Shown: positions 38,342 through 49,781, numbered from the stretch's first letter. The stretch is DNA of 64,000 bases from Progne subis subis (GCA_022316685.1 JAKJHU010000849.1:1-64000); one strand, 5' to 3'. The notes: a model not told the origin generated them from the sequence alone. A program made the numbers and translations.

Positions 38342-39037
38342 TTGACGTGCCAAGAAAGAAATTTACACGGCCATACCCTGGCACATGTCTCTCTCTTAAC
38401 AAAAAAGGGGGAGGGCAGGTTGCAGGGTGTGGGGGTACAGAAAAATAAAAATGTCAAATGTTCAACTAACAAGGTATGGCAGCCGCGAGGCCGATATAGG
38501 CTCGTGACCACCAAAGGTTTTCATTTCAGATCTACTGATTGGACAGTAATTACAGTGGGCCTGCAAAACATTTCACAGGACATGAAGGTTAACCACATGG
38601 AACCGAACAGTGAGTATTTTGTTATTGGGGACACAGCACACACACCCTTGGAGGTTGAGGTAGCTCCCATGACCATTAAGGGAAAGATAACAGGCCTCAT
38701 GCTGTTGGCATGCTGCATGCACCCACCATTCTACCTGGTAGAGGGGCAAGTTCTTGCCCAGGCCATTCCTATTCCGGCTGAGGTCCTAGCAGATGGAAAA
38801 TCACCAGAAGTCTACTGGGCGGAGGTGGTGGGGGAGAACAAACCTTCTCTGGCATGTAACTTAGCCCGTGGGTCAGACCGCCTCTATGTGGAGGGGGTGC
38901 TCGACTCTGGTGCACACGTTACCGTTATACCTGAGAGCATGTGGCCATCACATTGGGAGTTGCAACCTGTGGCAGGCAAACTTCAGGGCATAGGAGGAAT
39001 CACAATGGCAAAAATCTCAAAAAACAGTGCAAATTGA
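38342..39037 (+). CDS. K2 dUTPase-like and protease region
   Basis: Lies in the -1 frame relative to gag, as expected for ribosomal frameshifting. The first part is a diverged dUTPase-like segment (ITGLMLLACC, GQVLAQAIPIP) lacking the usual active-site motifs. The second part has the aspartic protease motif LDSGAHVTVIP (DSG in place of DTG). A one-base change in an A-run near 39018 ends the frame before the protease flap. Confidence 0.65.
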   Translation: MTCQERNLHGHTLAHVSLLTKKGEGRLQGVGVQKNKNVKCSTNKVWQPRGRYRLVTTKGFHFRSTDWTVITVGLQNISQDMKVNHMEPNSEYFVIGDTAHTPLEVEVAPMTIKGKITGLMLLACCMHPPFYLVEGQVLAQAIPIPAEVLADGKSPEVYWAEVVGENKPSLACNLARGSDRLYVEGVLDSGAHVTVIPESMWPSHWELQPVAGKLQGIGGITMAKISKNSAN

Positions 39038-39163
39038 GGGACCTGACGGGAAATTGGCAAATGTCCGTCCATTCGTTGCTGAATATAAGGCTCCCTTATG
39101 GGGGAGAGACACCCTGTCGCAGTGGGGAGTCCAATTGGTCATTCCTAAGACACCCCAGGATTT

Positions 39164-40299
39164 TTGGAAATAGCCACTGTGGAGCGCCCTACCCACAAAC
39201 TAAAGTGGTTGGACAATAACCCAAGATGGGTAGCACAGTGGCCATTGAGTAAAGAGAAGCTCAAAGCGCTTGAGGAGCTTGTGGAGGAGCAGGTGGCTCA
39301 AGGTCACCTAGAAGAGACAACAAGCCCTTGGAATTTCCCAGTCTTTGTAATAAAGAAACCGGGAAAGGACAAGTGGAGGTTGCTCCATGACCTCCGAGAA
39401 ATAAACAAAATTATAGAGGACATGGGACCACTCCAACCAGGGATGCCTTCTCCAACAATGCTCCCTCGAGACTGGCAATTGGCTGTTTTAGATATCAAAG
39501 ATTGTTTCTTCCAAATTCCTCTACACCCAGAAGATGCCCCACGGTTTGCATTCTCGATTCCTACCATTAATCGAGAAGCCCCAATGAAGAGATCACTGGA
39601 AAGTACTTCCCCAGGGTCTGAAATCTAGTCCTTTCATATGCCAACAGTACGTAACCTCATTACTGTCATCAGTACGTGCCAAGAGAAAGGACGCCATCAT
39701 CCTTCACTACATGGATGATCTACTCGTGTGTGCCCCCAATGACTCTATACTCCAACACACGCTTGACCTAGTGGTTAAGGTTTTAACCTCTGCTGGATTT
39801 CAATTGCAGGAAGATAAAGTTCAAAGGATGCCACCTTGGAAGTACCTGGGTCTACAAATAGCTGCAAGGACCATTGTTCCGCAGAAATTGGAAATTGAGT
39901 GTAATCCCAAAACCCTGGCAGATCTCCACTCCTTGTGTGGGTCTTTGAATTGGGTAAGACCTTGGCTAGGCCTCCCAAATGAAGATTTAGACCCTCTCTT
40001 CAATTTATTGAAGGGAGAGAAGGAGCTGGTTTCTCCCAGGGAACTGACCCCAGAGGCAAAGACAGCAATCGAAAAGGTACAGAAGGCCTTATCAGAGAGG
40101 CAGGCTCATCGATGTGAGCCAAACATACCTTTCCAATTCATTGTTCTAGGAAAACTGCCACATTTGCATGGTTTGATTTTTCAATGGATCGAAGGGCAGA
40201 GAGATTCACTCTTGATCATAGAGTGGGTCTTCCTCTCTCACCAAAGATCCAAGACCATCACTGAGCCACAAGAGTTGATAGCTCAACTGATTCGGAAGG
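39164..40299 (+). pseudogene. K2 reverse transcriptase, frameshifted and truncated
   Basis: The fingers and palm start (LEETTSPWNFPVFVIKKPG, LDIKDCFFQIPLHPED) are open to 39628. The YMDD catalytic box and the thumb are in another frame from 39711. The reading ends at the L3 LTR. Betaretrovirus-like. Confidence 0.82.
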
Positions 40300-40960
40300 T
40301 GTTGAGGGTTAAGTTCTCCTGTAGAATTTTTCCCCCCCATGAGTCGCTAGATTTAAGTAGGAGTAGTTAAGCGGTGCTTAACCTGACAAAAGAAGTTGAT
40401 CGCTTGGTTTTGGGGGAGGGAGGAGGCTCGCGGAGAGCTGAGGTGGGGACACACAGCTCTCAGTCTTCCGGGGAGCACGGATCGGACGACGGCTGGCTGG
40501 AGTCCACGGCTACCGGAGGAGTTTGGTCCTGGGAATTCTACCATCTGTTGGAGTGCCCAGGAATTCGGAGTTTCTTCGCTGTCCTGCTGGATTTTGGGTC
40601 AACCCTGGTACAGCCGCTGCGGCTTCTCCGGCATTGCCCACCTCGCCTGCCAGGGCACCCCCCTGCCTGCCTGCTGAGGATAATCCACCGTTTCCAGCCA
40701 CCAGCGCCGGAGCTTTCCACCGTTTGCCCTCGGGGTTCTTTGGTTCTGTTTTACTGTTATTATAATTGCTGTTGTTGTTTGTCTGTCCTGTTATATTTAC
40801 TAGTAAAGGACTGTTATTCCTTTTCCCCATAGCTCTGACTGGAAAGTTTTTTTTTTAATCTTCCGAATTATAATAACACAGAGGGAAGGATTTGAATTCC
40901 TCATTTCCTAGAGAGGCCTGCCTCTCCTTAGCAAACACCTGTCTTTTTCAAACCAAGACA
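40300..40960 (+). mobile_element. 5' LTR of ERV-L L3
   Basis: TGTTGAGGG to CAAGACA. The primer site at 40966 reads TGGCGCCCAAAAAGTGGGGC, a tRNA-Lys site altered by an A-rich two-base expansion, so the copy could not prime normally now. Confidence 0.9.
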
Positions 40961-41051
40961 GAATTTGGCGCCCAAAAAGTGGGGCACGAGGGCATTGAGA
41001 GAAAAGGGAATAACAGTTCTTAAGTGCCTACATTGTTGTGTACTGGATATC

Positions 41052-42923
41052 ATGTGGTCTGCCTTTGTCTGGTTCGGGTGGCATGTGGGTGTGGCCGTAT
41101 TCCTCCCATTTGCAGGCCCTTTTCTAAACATGGGCCCTGTAACTAAGGTTGCTGTGGCTGTCATCCAGTTTGCTATATGGGTTAACGAAGTGAGGAAATC
41201 GTGGATTTTTAATTTTCTCTGGAAGGCAGGCACATGGATTCAGGGCTACCATACACTGACTGTGTGTTTCTGGGGTTACTTTAACAACGGTACCTACTGT
41301 GAGGAAATGACACCAGGGGAAACCTTTTCCCAACCCTTCATCCAGCTCTTTGGGCCTACCCCACCAGTCTTTGAAGGGTTCAAATCTCTGAATGTTAATG
41401 ATATCATACAGTGGCTGGTGTTGCTGGTATGCCTGTTCTGTGTAGCATTTAGAGATAAGGGGAGACTGGACTGGGTAACCACCCTGATACCTCCCCTAGA
41501 GAATAAGGATACTGCCCCACAGCCTGACCCCATCCCAAAGCTTGACCCGGTCCCACAGCCTGACCCTTCCCCACAGCCTGAGCCCGTCCCACAGCCTGAC
41601 CCTGCCCCACAGCCTGACCCTGCCCCACAGCCTGCCTCAGGAATAAACGACCCAGATTGGGTGAAAGAGATGGGCCAGATGCTGAGGGAGTACCTTTCCC
41701 CTGTAGTAGCCTCATTAGCCCCAGCTGCTGGGAAACCCTCCCCCTGCCCCGACAAAGGAGAGTCTGATGGTGCAGCAGCGGAACCCACAGACGTTACAAC
41801 CGTCCAGGTTCCAGCTGAACCACAGGGGCAGCCACAGCCAGCAGCAGTGGCCACTGTGGAAACAAAGAAGTATAAGGTGAAATCAGAGCACCCAGGCAAC
41901 AAGGATAAGAAAGGAGGGCCCTCACAACCCGCAGGGGAGCCAGAGGTTGAGATCATCACTGAGTCCCTGACATATGAAAGTCTCCGTAATCTGCAAAAAG
42001 ATCTTGCACGACGGGGACGTGAGGCTTATGCAGCCTGGTTAGTTCGGGTCTGGGACCTTATAGGAACAGGTGTGCAGCTAGATAGTAGTGAGGCAAGGAA
42101 TTTGGGACCCTTGACCCAGGACTCAGGTGTGAATCAGGTATTCGTAAGGGAGCCAGGGCCCCTTTCCCTTTGGGAGCGGCTTTTAATGAGTGTAAGGGAG
42201 AGGTTTGTCCACAGAGACAGAATGCAGGAGCACCATCACAGAATGCGCTGGAAGACCCTTGAGGAAGGGATCCAACAGCTGAGAGAAGTGGCAGTATTGG
42301 AGGTACTCTTTGGGAGGGGTGGACAGCATGATAATGACCCCGACAAAGTCAGGTGCACAGGGCAAATGCTGTGGAACCTGGCAACCCTAGGACCATCTCA
42401 ATACGCCACATTCATTGCAACAATTAATGCCGATAACAACCGAGAGACAGTGGGTTCTGTAGCCAACAAGCTTAGAAATTATGAGAGCATGATCAGTGGC
42501 CCAATGCAGGCTCAGGTCTCTGCCATGGTTAAGGAACTCAGAGAGGAGATGAGGGAGGTGAGGGAGGAGATGAGGAGGAACAGTTCCTGTGTGGCACCGG
42601 TGCGAGTTACAGGCCCCAGAGTCAGAACTCAACGGCCCCCAGCTAGAGGGAGAGGGTACACCCCACGAGCTGACCTGTGGTTCTTTCTGAGTGACCATGG
42701 GGAAGACATGGGAAGGTGGCATGGGAAACCCACTTCTGCCCTGGCAGCACGGGTGCGTGAGCTCAAGGAGAGAAACACTAACCGAGGGGGTTCCACTAAG
42801 ATGAAGGTAGCCTCGACATTGCATGACCAAGCTGCCAGGTATTATAGAAGCGAGGATATGTCAGATCCCTGTGAAGGAACCTCTACCATGTATGCCCAGG
42901 AAGGGAATAATGACCGGTGCTAG
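41052..42923 (+). CDS. ERV-L Gag with N-terminal membrane segments (open frame)
   Basis: 623 codons from the first ATG (41052); the frame is open upstream to the primer site without another ATG. Residues 1-140 hold three or four hydrophobic segments (MWSAFVWFGWHVGVAVFL; VTKVAVAVIQFAIWV; YHTLTVCFWGYF; IIQWLVLLVCLFCVAF) and an N-G-T sequon. Then follow a repeat of PQPDP units (residues ~155-195), a charged region, an ERV-L capsid (ESLTYESLRNLQKDL, NLATLGPSQYATFIATIN), a coiled Glu/Arg segment and an end with RADLWFFLSDHGEDM. No CCHC knuckle. A TAG ends it, and pro-pol continues in the same frame. Membrane topology is inferred from hydrophobicity. Confidence 0.85.
   Translation: MWSAFVWFGWHVGVAVFLPFAGPFLNMGPVTKVAVAVIQFAIWVNEVRKSWIFNFLWKAGTWIQGYHTLTVCFWGYFNNGTYCEEMTPGETFSQPFIQLFGPTPPVFEGFKSLNVNDIIQWLVLLVCLFCVAFRDKGRLDWVTTLIPPLENKDTAPQPDPIPKLDPVPQPDPSPQPEPVPQPDPAPQPDPAPQPASGINDPDWVKEMGQMLREYLSPVVASLAPAAGKPSPCPDKGESDGAAAEPTDVTTVQVPAEPQGQPQPAAVATVETKKYKVKSEHPGNKDKKGGPSQPAGEPEVEIITESLTYESLRNLQKDLARRGREAYAAWLVRVWDLIGTGVQLDSSEARNLGPLTQDSGVNQVFVREPGPLSLWERLLMSVRERFVHRDRMQEHHHRMRWKTLEEGIQQLREVAVLEVLFGRGGQHDNDPDKVRCTGQMLWNLATLGPSQYATFIATINADNNRETVGSVANKLRNYESMISGPMQAQVSAMVKELREEMREVREEMRRNSSCVAPVRVTGPRVRTQRPPARGRGYTPRADLWFFLSDHGEDMGRWHGKPTSALAARVRELKERNTNRGGSTKMKVASTLHDQAARYYRSEDMSDPCEGTSTMYAQEGNNDRC
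41511..41640 (+). repeat. 24-base coding repeat (CCACAGCCTGACCC) in L3 gag
   Basis: About five to seven units encode PQPDP-like motifs. L1 has roughly one or two units in the same place, so the array expands and contracts. Confidence 0.8.
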
Positions 42924-45900
42924 AGGGGCCCTGCCTCTAGCCAGGGAGAGGCATGGGAAAACCGGATCTATTGGACGGTGTGGATTCGATGGCCTGGCAC
43001 ATCAGAGCCACAGAAATACGAAGCTTTAGTTGATACTGGTTCGCAGTGTACACTGATACCATCGGAATATGTGGGGACAGAACCTATTTCCATTGCCGGG
43101 GTGACGGGGGGATCACAGGAATTGACTCTGTTGGAAGCCTAGGTGAGCCTGACCGGGAAGGAGTGGCAGAAACATCCAATTGTGACTGGCCCAGGGGCCC
43201 CGTGTATTTTGGGCATAGACTTCCTCCGGAATGGTTATTACAAAGACTCTAAAGGACTCAGGTGGGCTTTGGGAATAGCAGCTGTGGAGGCAGAGGGCAT
43301 TAAGAAATTGAATAGCTTGCCTGGACTGTCGGAGAACCCATCTGCAGTAGGACTTCTAAAGGTAGAAGAGCAACGAGTTCCAGTTGCCACCTCGACGGTG
43401 CACCGCCGACAGTATCGGACAAATCGAGATGCCGTGATCCCCATCCACAAGATGATCCGTGAGCTGGAGAGCCAAGGGGTGGTCAGCAAAACCCACTCAC
43501 CCTTCAACAGCCCCATCTGGCCTGTGCGCAAGTCTGACGGAGAATGGAGATTGACTGTGGACTACTGTGCCTTGAACGAAGTGACTCCACCATTGAGTGC
43601 TGCTGTGCCGGACATGCTGGAACTCCAGTACGAGCTGGAGTCCAAGGCAGCAAATTGGTATGCCACCATTGACATTGCTAATGCATTTTTCTCCATTCCT
43701 CTGGCTGCAGAATGCAGGCCTCAGTTTGCTTTCACATGGAGGGGCGTGCAGTACACCTGGAACCGACTGCCCCAGGGGTGGAAACACAGCCCCACCATCT
43801 GCCATGGACTGATCCAAGCTGCACTGGAAAAGGGTGAGGCTCCGGAGCACCTACAGTATATCGATGACATCATTGTGTGGGGGAACACGGCAATAGAAGT
43901 GTTTGAGAAAGGAGAGAAGATCATCCAAATTCTCCTGAAAGCTGGTTTTGCCATCAAGCAGAGCAAGGTCAAGGGACCTGCCCGAGAGATCCAGTTCCTG
44001 GGAGTAAAGTGGCAAGATGGACGGCGGCAGATTCCCACTGAGGTCATCAATAAGATCACCGCAATGTCTCCACCGACCAGCAAGAAGGAAACACAAGCTT
44101 TCCTAGGCGCCATAGGTTTCTGGAGGATGCACATTCCTGAGTACAGCCAGATTGTGAGCCCTCTCTACCTGGTCACCCGCAAGAAGAACGATTTCCACTG
44201 GGGCCCTGAACAGCAACAAGCCTTTGCCCAGATCAAACAGGAGATTGCTCATGCAGTAGCCCTTGGCCCAGTCAGGACGGGACCAGATGTGAAGAACGTG
44301 CTCTACTCAGCAGCCGGGAACAATGGCCTGTCCTGGAGCCTTTGGCAGAAGGTGCCTGGGGAGACTCTGGGCCGACCACTGGGATTCTGGAGCCGAAGCT
44401 ACAGAGGGTCCGAAGCCAACTACACTCCAACAGAGAAGGAAATCTTGGCCACCTATGAAGGAGTTCAAGCTGCCTCAGAGGTGATTGGCACAGAAGCACA
44501 ACTCCTGCTGGCACCTCAACTACCGCTGCTGGGGTGGATGTTTAAAGGAAAGGTTCCCTCCACCCATCATGCCACCGATGCCACATGGAGCAAATGGATT
44601 GCCCTCATCACTCAGCGTGCCCGCATTGGAGACCCAAATCACCCTGGGATTTTGGAGATAATTACAAACTGGCCGGAAGGTGAGAACTTTGGTCTCACAG
44701 ATGAAGAGGAGCAGGAACAAGTGACACGTGCAGAAGAGGGTCCACCATACAACCAACTACCAGCAGAAGAAACACGCTATGCTCTTTTCACTGACGGTTC
44801 CTGCCGCATCGTGGGGATGAACCGGAAGTGGAAAGCAGCCGTATGGAGCCCCACACGACAGGTTGCAGAAGCCACTGAAGGAGAAGGTGGGTCAAGCCAA
44901 CTTGCTGAACTCAAAGCTGTTCAACTGGCCCTGGACATTGCTGAAAGAGAGAAGTGGCCAAAGCTCTACCTCTACACTGATTCGTGGATGGTGGCCAATG
45001 CTCTGTGGGGTTGGCTGGACAGGTGGAAAAAGGCCAATTGGCAGCGCAGGGGAAAGCCAATCTGGGCTGCAGATGAGTGGAAGGACATTGCCACTAGGGT
45101 AGAGAAGCTACCTGTCAAAGTCCGTCATGTAGATGCCCATGTCCCCAAGAGTCGGGCTAATGAGGAGCACCGAAACAACGAGCAGGTAGATCAAGCTGCA
45201 AAGATAGAGGTGTCAAAGACAGACTTAGATTGGGAACACAAGGGAGAGTTGTTCCTAGCTGAATGGGCCCATGATGCCTCAGGTCACCAGGGCAGAGATG
45301 CCACCTATAAGTGGGCACGAGACCGAGGGGTGGATCTAACCATGGACAGTATTTCTCAGGTTATCCATGACTGTGAGACGTGTGCTGCCATCAAACAGGC
45401 CAAGCGGGTGAAGCCCCTATGGTATGGGGGGCGATGGTCCAAATATAAGTATGGGGAAGCCTGGCAGATTGACTACATCACCCTTCCCCAAACCCGCCAA
45501 GGCAAGCGCTATGTGCTGACCATGGTGGAAGCCACCACTGGATGGTTGGAGACCTACCCTGTGCCTCACGCTACTGCCCAGAACACCATCCTGGGCCTTG
45601 AAAAGCAAATCCTGAGGAGACATGGTACCCCTGAGAGGATTGAGTCTGACAACGGGACTCATTTCTAGAACAGCCTTATAAACACCTGGGCTAGAGAACA
45701 TGGCATTGAGTGGGTGTACCATATTCCTTATCAGGCGCCAGCAGCCGGGAAAGTTGAACGGTGCAATGGCCTGCTTAAAACCACTTTGAAGGCACTGGGT
45801 GGGGGGACTTTCAAGAACTGGGAGATTAATTTAGCAAAGGCCACCTGGTTAGTGAACACTCGAGGTTCCACCAACCGAGCAGGCCCTGCCCAATCTGAGC

Positions 45901-46106
45901 CCCTGAGAACAAGAGATGGAGATAAGGTTCCAGTGGTACACATGAGAGGAATGCTGGGAAAAACTGTCTGGATTAATTCTGCCTCCAGCAAAGACAATCC
46001 CGCTCGTGGGGTTGTTTTTGCTCAGGGACCTGGCTGCACATGGTGGGTGATGCAAAAGGATGGAGAGACCCGCTGCATACCTCAAGGGGACCTTGTTTTT
46101 CGGTGA
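42924..46106 (+). pseudogene. ERV-L L3 pro-pol, in frame with gag, two stops
   Basis: After the gag TAG the frame continues with protease (ALVDTGSQCTLIP), a second TAG (43138-43140), RT with YIDD (near 43860), RNase H (FTDGSC, YTDSWM) and integrase: HHCC finger, DYITLP, ESDNGTHF, APAAGKVER. A TAG at 45666-45668 (AAG in L1 and L2) interrupts just after the second catalytic Asp. Ends at TGA 46106. The first two TAGs are shared with L1; the last is private to L3. Confidence 0.88.
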
Positions 46107-46214
46107 ATACTGTGACTGTGTCTGTATTTATATTCACATGTATATATATGTATATTATTTAAAGGTTTAAATTCAATATAATATGTTAGTGTAGGAAAAA
46201 TTCGGGGTGGATAA

Positions 46215-46880
46215 TGTTGAGGGTTAAGTTTCCTGTAGAATTTTTCCCCCTGCCATGAGTTGCTAGGAGACTTAAGTAGTGATAGTTAAGGGGTGCTCAA
46301 CCCGACAAAGGAAGTTGATCACTTGGTTTTGGGGGAGGGAGGAGGCTCCCGGGAGCAGAGGGTGGAGGACTCACTGCTCTCGGTTTTCCCGGGGAGGACG
46401 GTCGGGCTATGGAGTAGCTGCCTGGAGTCCACAGCTAACGGAGGAGTCTGGTCCTGGGAATTCTATCATCTGTTGGTGTGCCCAGGAATTCAGAGTTTCT
46501 TCGTTACCCTGCTGGATTTTGGGTCAGCCCGGGGTCCAGCCGCTGCGGGTTCTCCGGCACTGCCCACTTCATCTGCCAGGGCACCCCCCTGCCTGCCGAG
46601 GACAATCCACCACTTCCAGCTTCCAGCCATCAGCGCCGGAGCTTTCCACCGTTTGCCCTCGGGGTTCTTAGTTCTGTTTTACTGTTATTATAAGTGCTGT
46701 TGTTGTTTGTCTGTCCTGTTATATTTACTAGTAAAGGACTGTTATTCCTTCCCCATAGCTCTGACTGAAAAGTTTTATTTTAATCTTCCAAATTATAATA
46801 ACACAGAGGGAAGGATTTGAATTCCTCATTTCCTAGAGAGGCCTGCCTCTCCTTAGCAGACATCTGTCTTTTTCAAACCA

Positions 46881-46884
<4 letters not shown>
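46215..46884 (+). mobile_element. 3' LTR of ERV-L L3
   Basis: Preceded by the purine tract GGGGTGGATAA. It differs from the 5' LTR at many more places than the L1 pair do (for example GATAGTTAAGGGGTGCTCAACCCG), and ends in a TA repeat instead of ACA. Confidence 0.85.

Positions 46885-46920
<36 letters not shown>
46885..46920. repeat. (TA)n microsatellite
   Basis: About 18 TA units directly at the LTR end. Confidence 0.95.
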
Positions 46921-46923
<3 letters not shown>

Positions 46924-46976
46924 AAGTTTATTGATTTAGGTATGATGCAGATCGTAATAGAATAAGGGGCGGACAG

Positions 46977-47624
46977 TGTCTTAGGTTGCAATGCAGGATG
47001 TAACCAAAGGTATGTATTCTATCACCATCTGTTAAAACTAGGTGGGGCAGTGTTCTTTATCTCTTCCACGACCCATCCTTCACCCAGAGAGATAACTTCT
47101 GTTGCTGGGCCATTGAGTGTCACTGCATGACTGATAAAATTACATCATTCCATTTTGAGATGCTCCACCCAGGGGAAGGAGCCCAGCATTCCTACCTGGA
47201 TAAAAATCTGATATTTAGAACAGCAGAGCAGCCTGCTTCCACTGGATTCCCAGAGGAAGACCGGACCCATCAACACCACCACTGGACCTTCAGAGGAAAA
47301 CTACACCCTTCCACACGATCACTGCTTCAACAGAACTACATCTGTCACTCCAGGAGGACTGCAGCCACCTTTTGACTGGACTGCTACCAACACCCCAACC
47401 AATAGGGTGTCAGGTTGTATTCTGACTCTGTCAGTGTTTTTTTGTACTGCTGCATTTTTATTTTAATTTTCCTAGTAAAGAACTGTTATTTCTATTCCCA
47501 TATCTTTGCCTGAGAGCCCCTTTATTTCAAAATTATAATAATTTGGAGGGAGGGGGTTTACATTCTCCATTTCAAGGGAGGCTCCTGCCTTCCTTAGTAA
47601 ACACCTATCTTTCAAACCAAGACA
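46977..47624 (+). mobile_element. ERV-L LTR, second type
   Basis: Begins TGTCTTAGGTTGC and ends CAAACCAAGACA, matching 19855-20587. The preceding 46921-46976 matches the internal 3' end seen before that LTR, so this is a 3' LTR with most of its provirus missing. Confidence 0.8.
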
Positions 47625-47633
47625 ACAGCCAGC

Positions 47634-48160
47634 TTGGAAGTAAGGAGAAGCCTATATGAGTGGTTTCAAGTACCCCCCAGAGAAACTCTAAGGAAACTCA
47701 GATACCCTCCCTGGGGACAGTTATTTCCTCTTCAAACCGGAGGATCTGGTTTATTTAGATCTCAGACCCAGAGAATATTGGCTATAGCTTGTGATTTGTA
47801 TAAAAAAGAAAATTGCTTATATCTCAACCTAAGGGTTGAATTGCAGCCACCCTCCGTACCAACATATATACCATGCCTTATACACCCCAATACAGGACAT
47901 GCTAGTTTGGTTATATGTAAATGTAGAGATTGTAAATGAAAATGGTACTGTAGTTCTCATAAAAGACGCTCACGCTGTATAATATGTTTCAAGGGTGTTC
48001 CCACCATTTTTGAACAGACAGCAGCTATTAGATGCAGAAATAGTTAATTTACTTTGTGGTTGGGAATGATTGATACCAACTGAGTGGGAAATCGATACTC
48101 ACACAACAATTAGAAAAGGAAATAGAAATCCCTAGATTAGGGAAAAGCCTGTTTGTAGAT
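47634..48160 (+). pseudogene. Second copy of the cysteine-rich pol-env frame
   Basis: Open to 47939 (SLYEWFQVPPRETLRKLRY, PPWGQLFPLQTGGSGLFR, CLIHPNTGHASLVICKC), then after a stop continues with WYCSSHKRRSRC and a CGWE...TEWEI end with further stops and shifts. Same order of motifs as 32459-31893. No env follows; the next feature is LTR-like. Confidence 0.6.
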
Positions 48161-48329
48161 TTGGGGGAAAGAATAAGAATTAAATGTAACCAAATGTTAG
48201 GTTTGGGGGGGTCCTTGATGACAGAGGAATGGCCATGGAAAGGCAGTACCCTAGGCCCTGTTTAACTTCTTAAATGGAACTGGACAAATATAAGAGGGGA
48301 GAACTGGCCAGTGTCATGATATGTTTTTA

Positions 48330-48821
48330 TGTTAAATGGGTTCTTTTGTTGTCCCCTATGCTAATAATTTAGTCCTAAATTGTACCCCCCCTTTCCCAGT
48401 ACTGTTTGTACTGCCTAGATTGCATTCACTTATTTAGCTGTCAATCCTTCCCTAACCCTGCCTTTTCTTCCAGACTGTTCCCTATCAATTTCCCAATCTT
48501 CAATGCCTTATTAGTTGTTTAGATTGCTCCCCTCCTGCTGTGTTCTCTTATTGGTTTCAGTATTGTAATCCCCGCCTGGTAACCCTCTCCAATTGGATCC
48601 CTACCCTGAACTCCCTCCTCCCCTCCAAGTGCTCCCTTAAAACCCACTGTCCTGCCCTGAGGGGAGGGATTTTTTTCAGGGATTTTTCTTTTAGAGATTT
48701 TTAGGCCCTAGCCTCTGATCTGTCTTCAAGTTAAGTTATAATAAACAAATCTTGGAGCTGCAAGCTAGGCCCATCTCGCATTCCTCCATCCCTAGGAATT
48801 AGGTTATTGCAGTATGTGACA
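48330..48821 (+). mobile_element. Possible class I LTR
   Basis: TGTTAAATGGG...ATGTGACA with AATAAA near 48740. It sits where an LTR would follow a deleted env. The ends are approximate. Confidence 0.4.
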
Positions 48822-49029
48822 GACTTGCTCCTACTGAGAGAATGGGAGGAGGTGGTAAGGGAAGCCACTATGAAATTTTTCAATTCTCTGGCTGGAGGCT
48901 TGGAGTGTCTGAAGGGAAAGCACAGGTGATGGAGAGAAAGGGTAAATATTTGGGCTATTAATAGGGTATTAAAAGACCTGAATTAAGGACTTTTTATTCT
49001 GTGCCTTTTTAACCTAGTATAATCACAAT

Positions 49030-49165
49030 GTTGTTGTATAGACACCAGAAGGAAAGCAGAACTTAAGAAAATTAAGAGAAAAGTTCATTAATGCCCCAGC
49101 TCTAGCTTTCCCATGCTTGGAAAAGGAATTAGAATTGTATGTGGACTGGTTGCAAAGACTGATTT
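49030..49165 (+). pseudogene. Class I RT/RNase H fragment
   Basis: Codons read TPEGKQNLRKLREKF and LAFPCLEKELELYVDW, equivalent to the G1 segment around 34600-34550. Too short for more. Confidence 0.5.
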
Positions 49166-49184
49166 CTCTTGTCTGAATCATTTG

Positions 49185-49781
49185 TGTGAGAAACAACGCT
49201 CACTTTAAATTTTTTAAAAGTTTAATGAGGGATAAAAAGGGGCAGTAAACAGTGCTGGGTGCTTGGCAAATTGCCAGAGATACACCAGTTAGCTATAACA
49301 ACTTTGCTTATTTACTTCTTCATTGCATTGATCAAATGCATATTCATGAAGATTATACATATTCAAACATTCCTTTGAGTCCTTTTGCATGTTCCAGGAA
49401 TTCTTTAGCTTGGTTTGACCCCTGACCTGTTGTGTAATAGTGTAGATTTGTTTTTTGGGAGTCCTGCATGTCATTTTCTCACAATGTGTATGCTATTTCT
49501 TCACAATGATAAACAGGGAGTTATTGATAGTCGAATGGTCAGTGGCAGAAGTCCTCTTCATATCCTTTCTTTCAACGTTATCTGTTTGGTTCTTTCAATG
49601 TTATCTAATCATACAGACAGTTTTAGCTATTTCCACAAACTTATCTGAGTTATTCTCACTATTGTCAGTTAGTTACAAAGATAAAGGCATTAGCTACTTC
49701 TGCAAAAGTTAACATTACAATGCACAACACATAGTCTCTATTTTAATATTTTATGAAAACCTAAGCTATATGTTTATCACA
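49185..49781 (-). mobile_element. Class I LTR related to the G1 LTR
   Basis: TGTGATAAACATATAG (49781, minus) to GTTTCTCACA. Similar features to 29369-29920. Flanks do not match, so it may be a remnant and not a clean solo LTR. Confidence 0.6.

Larger units (their letters stand above)
35638..40299 (+). mobile_element. ERVK-like provirus K2, 3' half missing
   Basis: LTR (35638-35936), primer site, gag, dUTPase/protease and RT in the plus direction, cut at 40299 by the LTR of ERV-L L3. It stands where G1 protease should be, so it probably inserted into G1. G1 does not resume to its right. Confidence 0.82.
40300..46884 (+). mobile_element. ERV-L-like provirus L3, best-preserved copy
   Basis: LTRs 40300-40960 and 46215-46884 enclose an open gag and a pol with only two stops. 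Very similar to L1. No target duplication: GAAGG lies before the 5' LTR and an AT microsatellite after the 3' LTR. No env. Confidence 0.9.

Noticed and set aside
41294..41959. Long antisense frame with GSGCGAGSG repeats
   Set aside because: It is the reverse strand of the proline-rich gag repeat and has no independent support.
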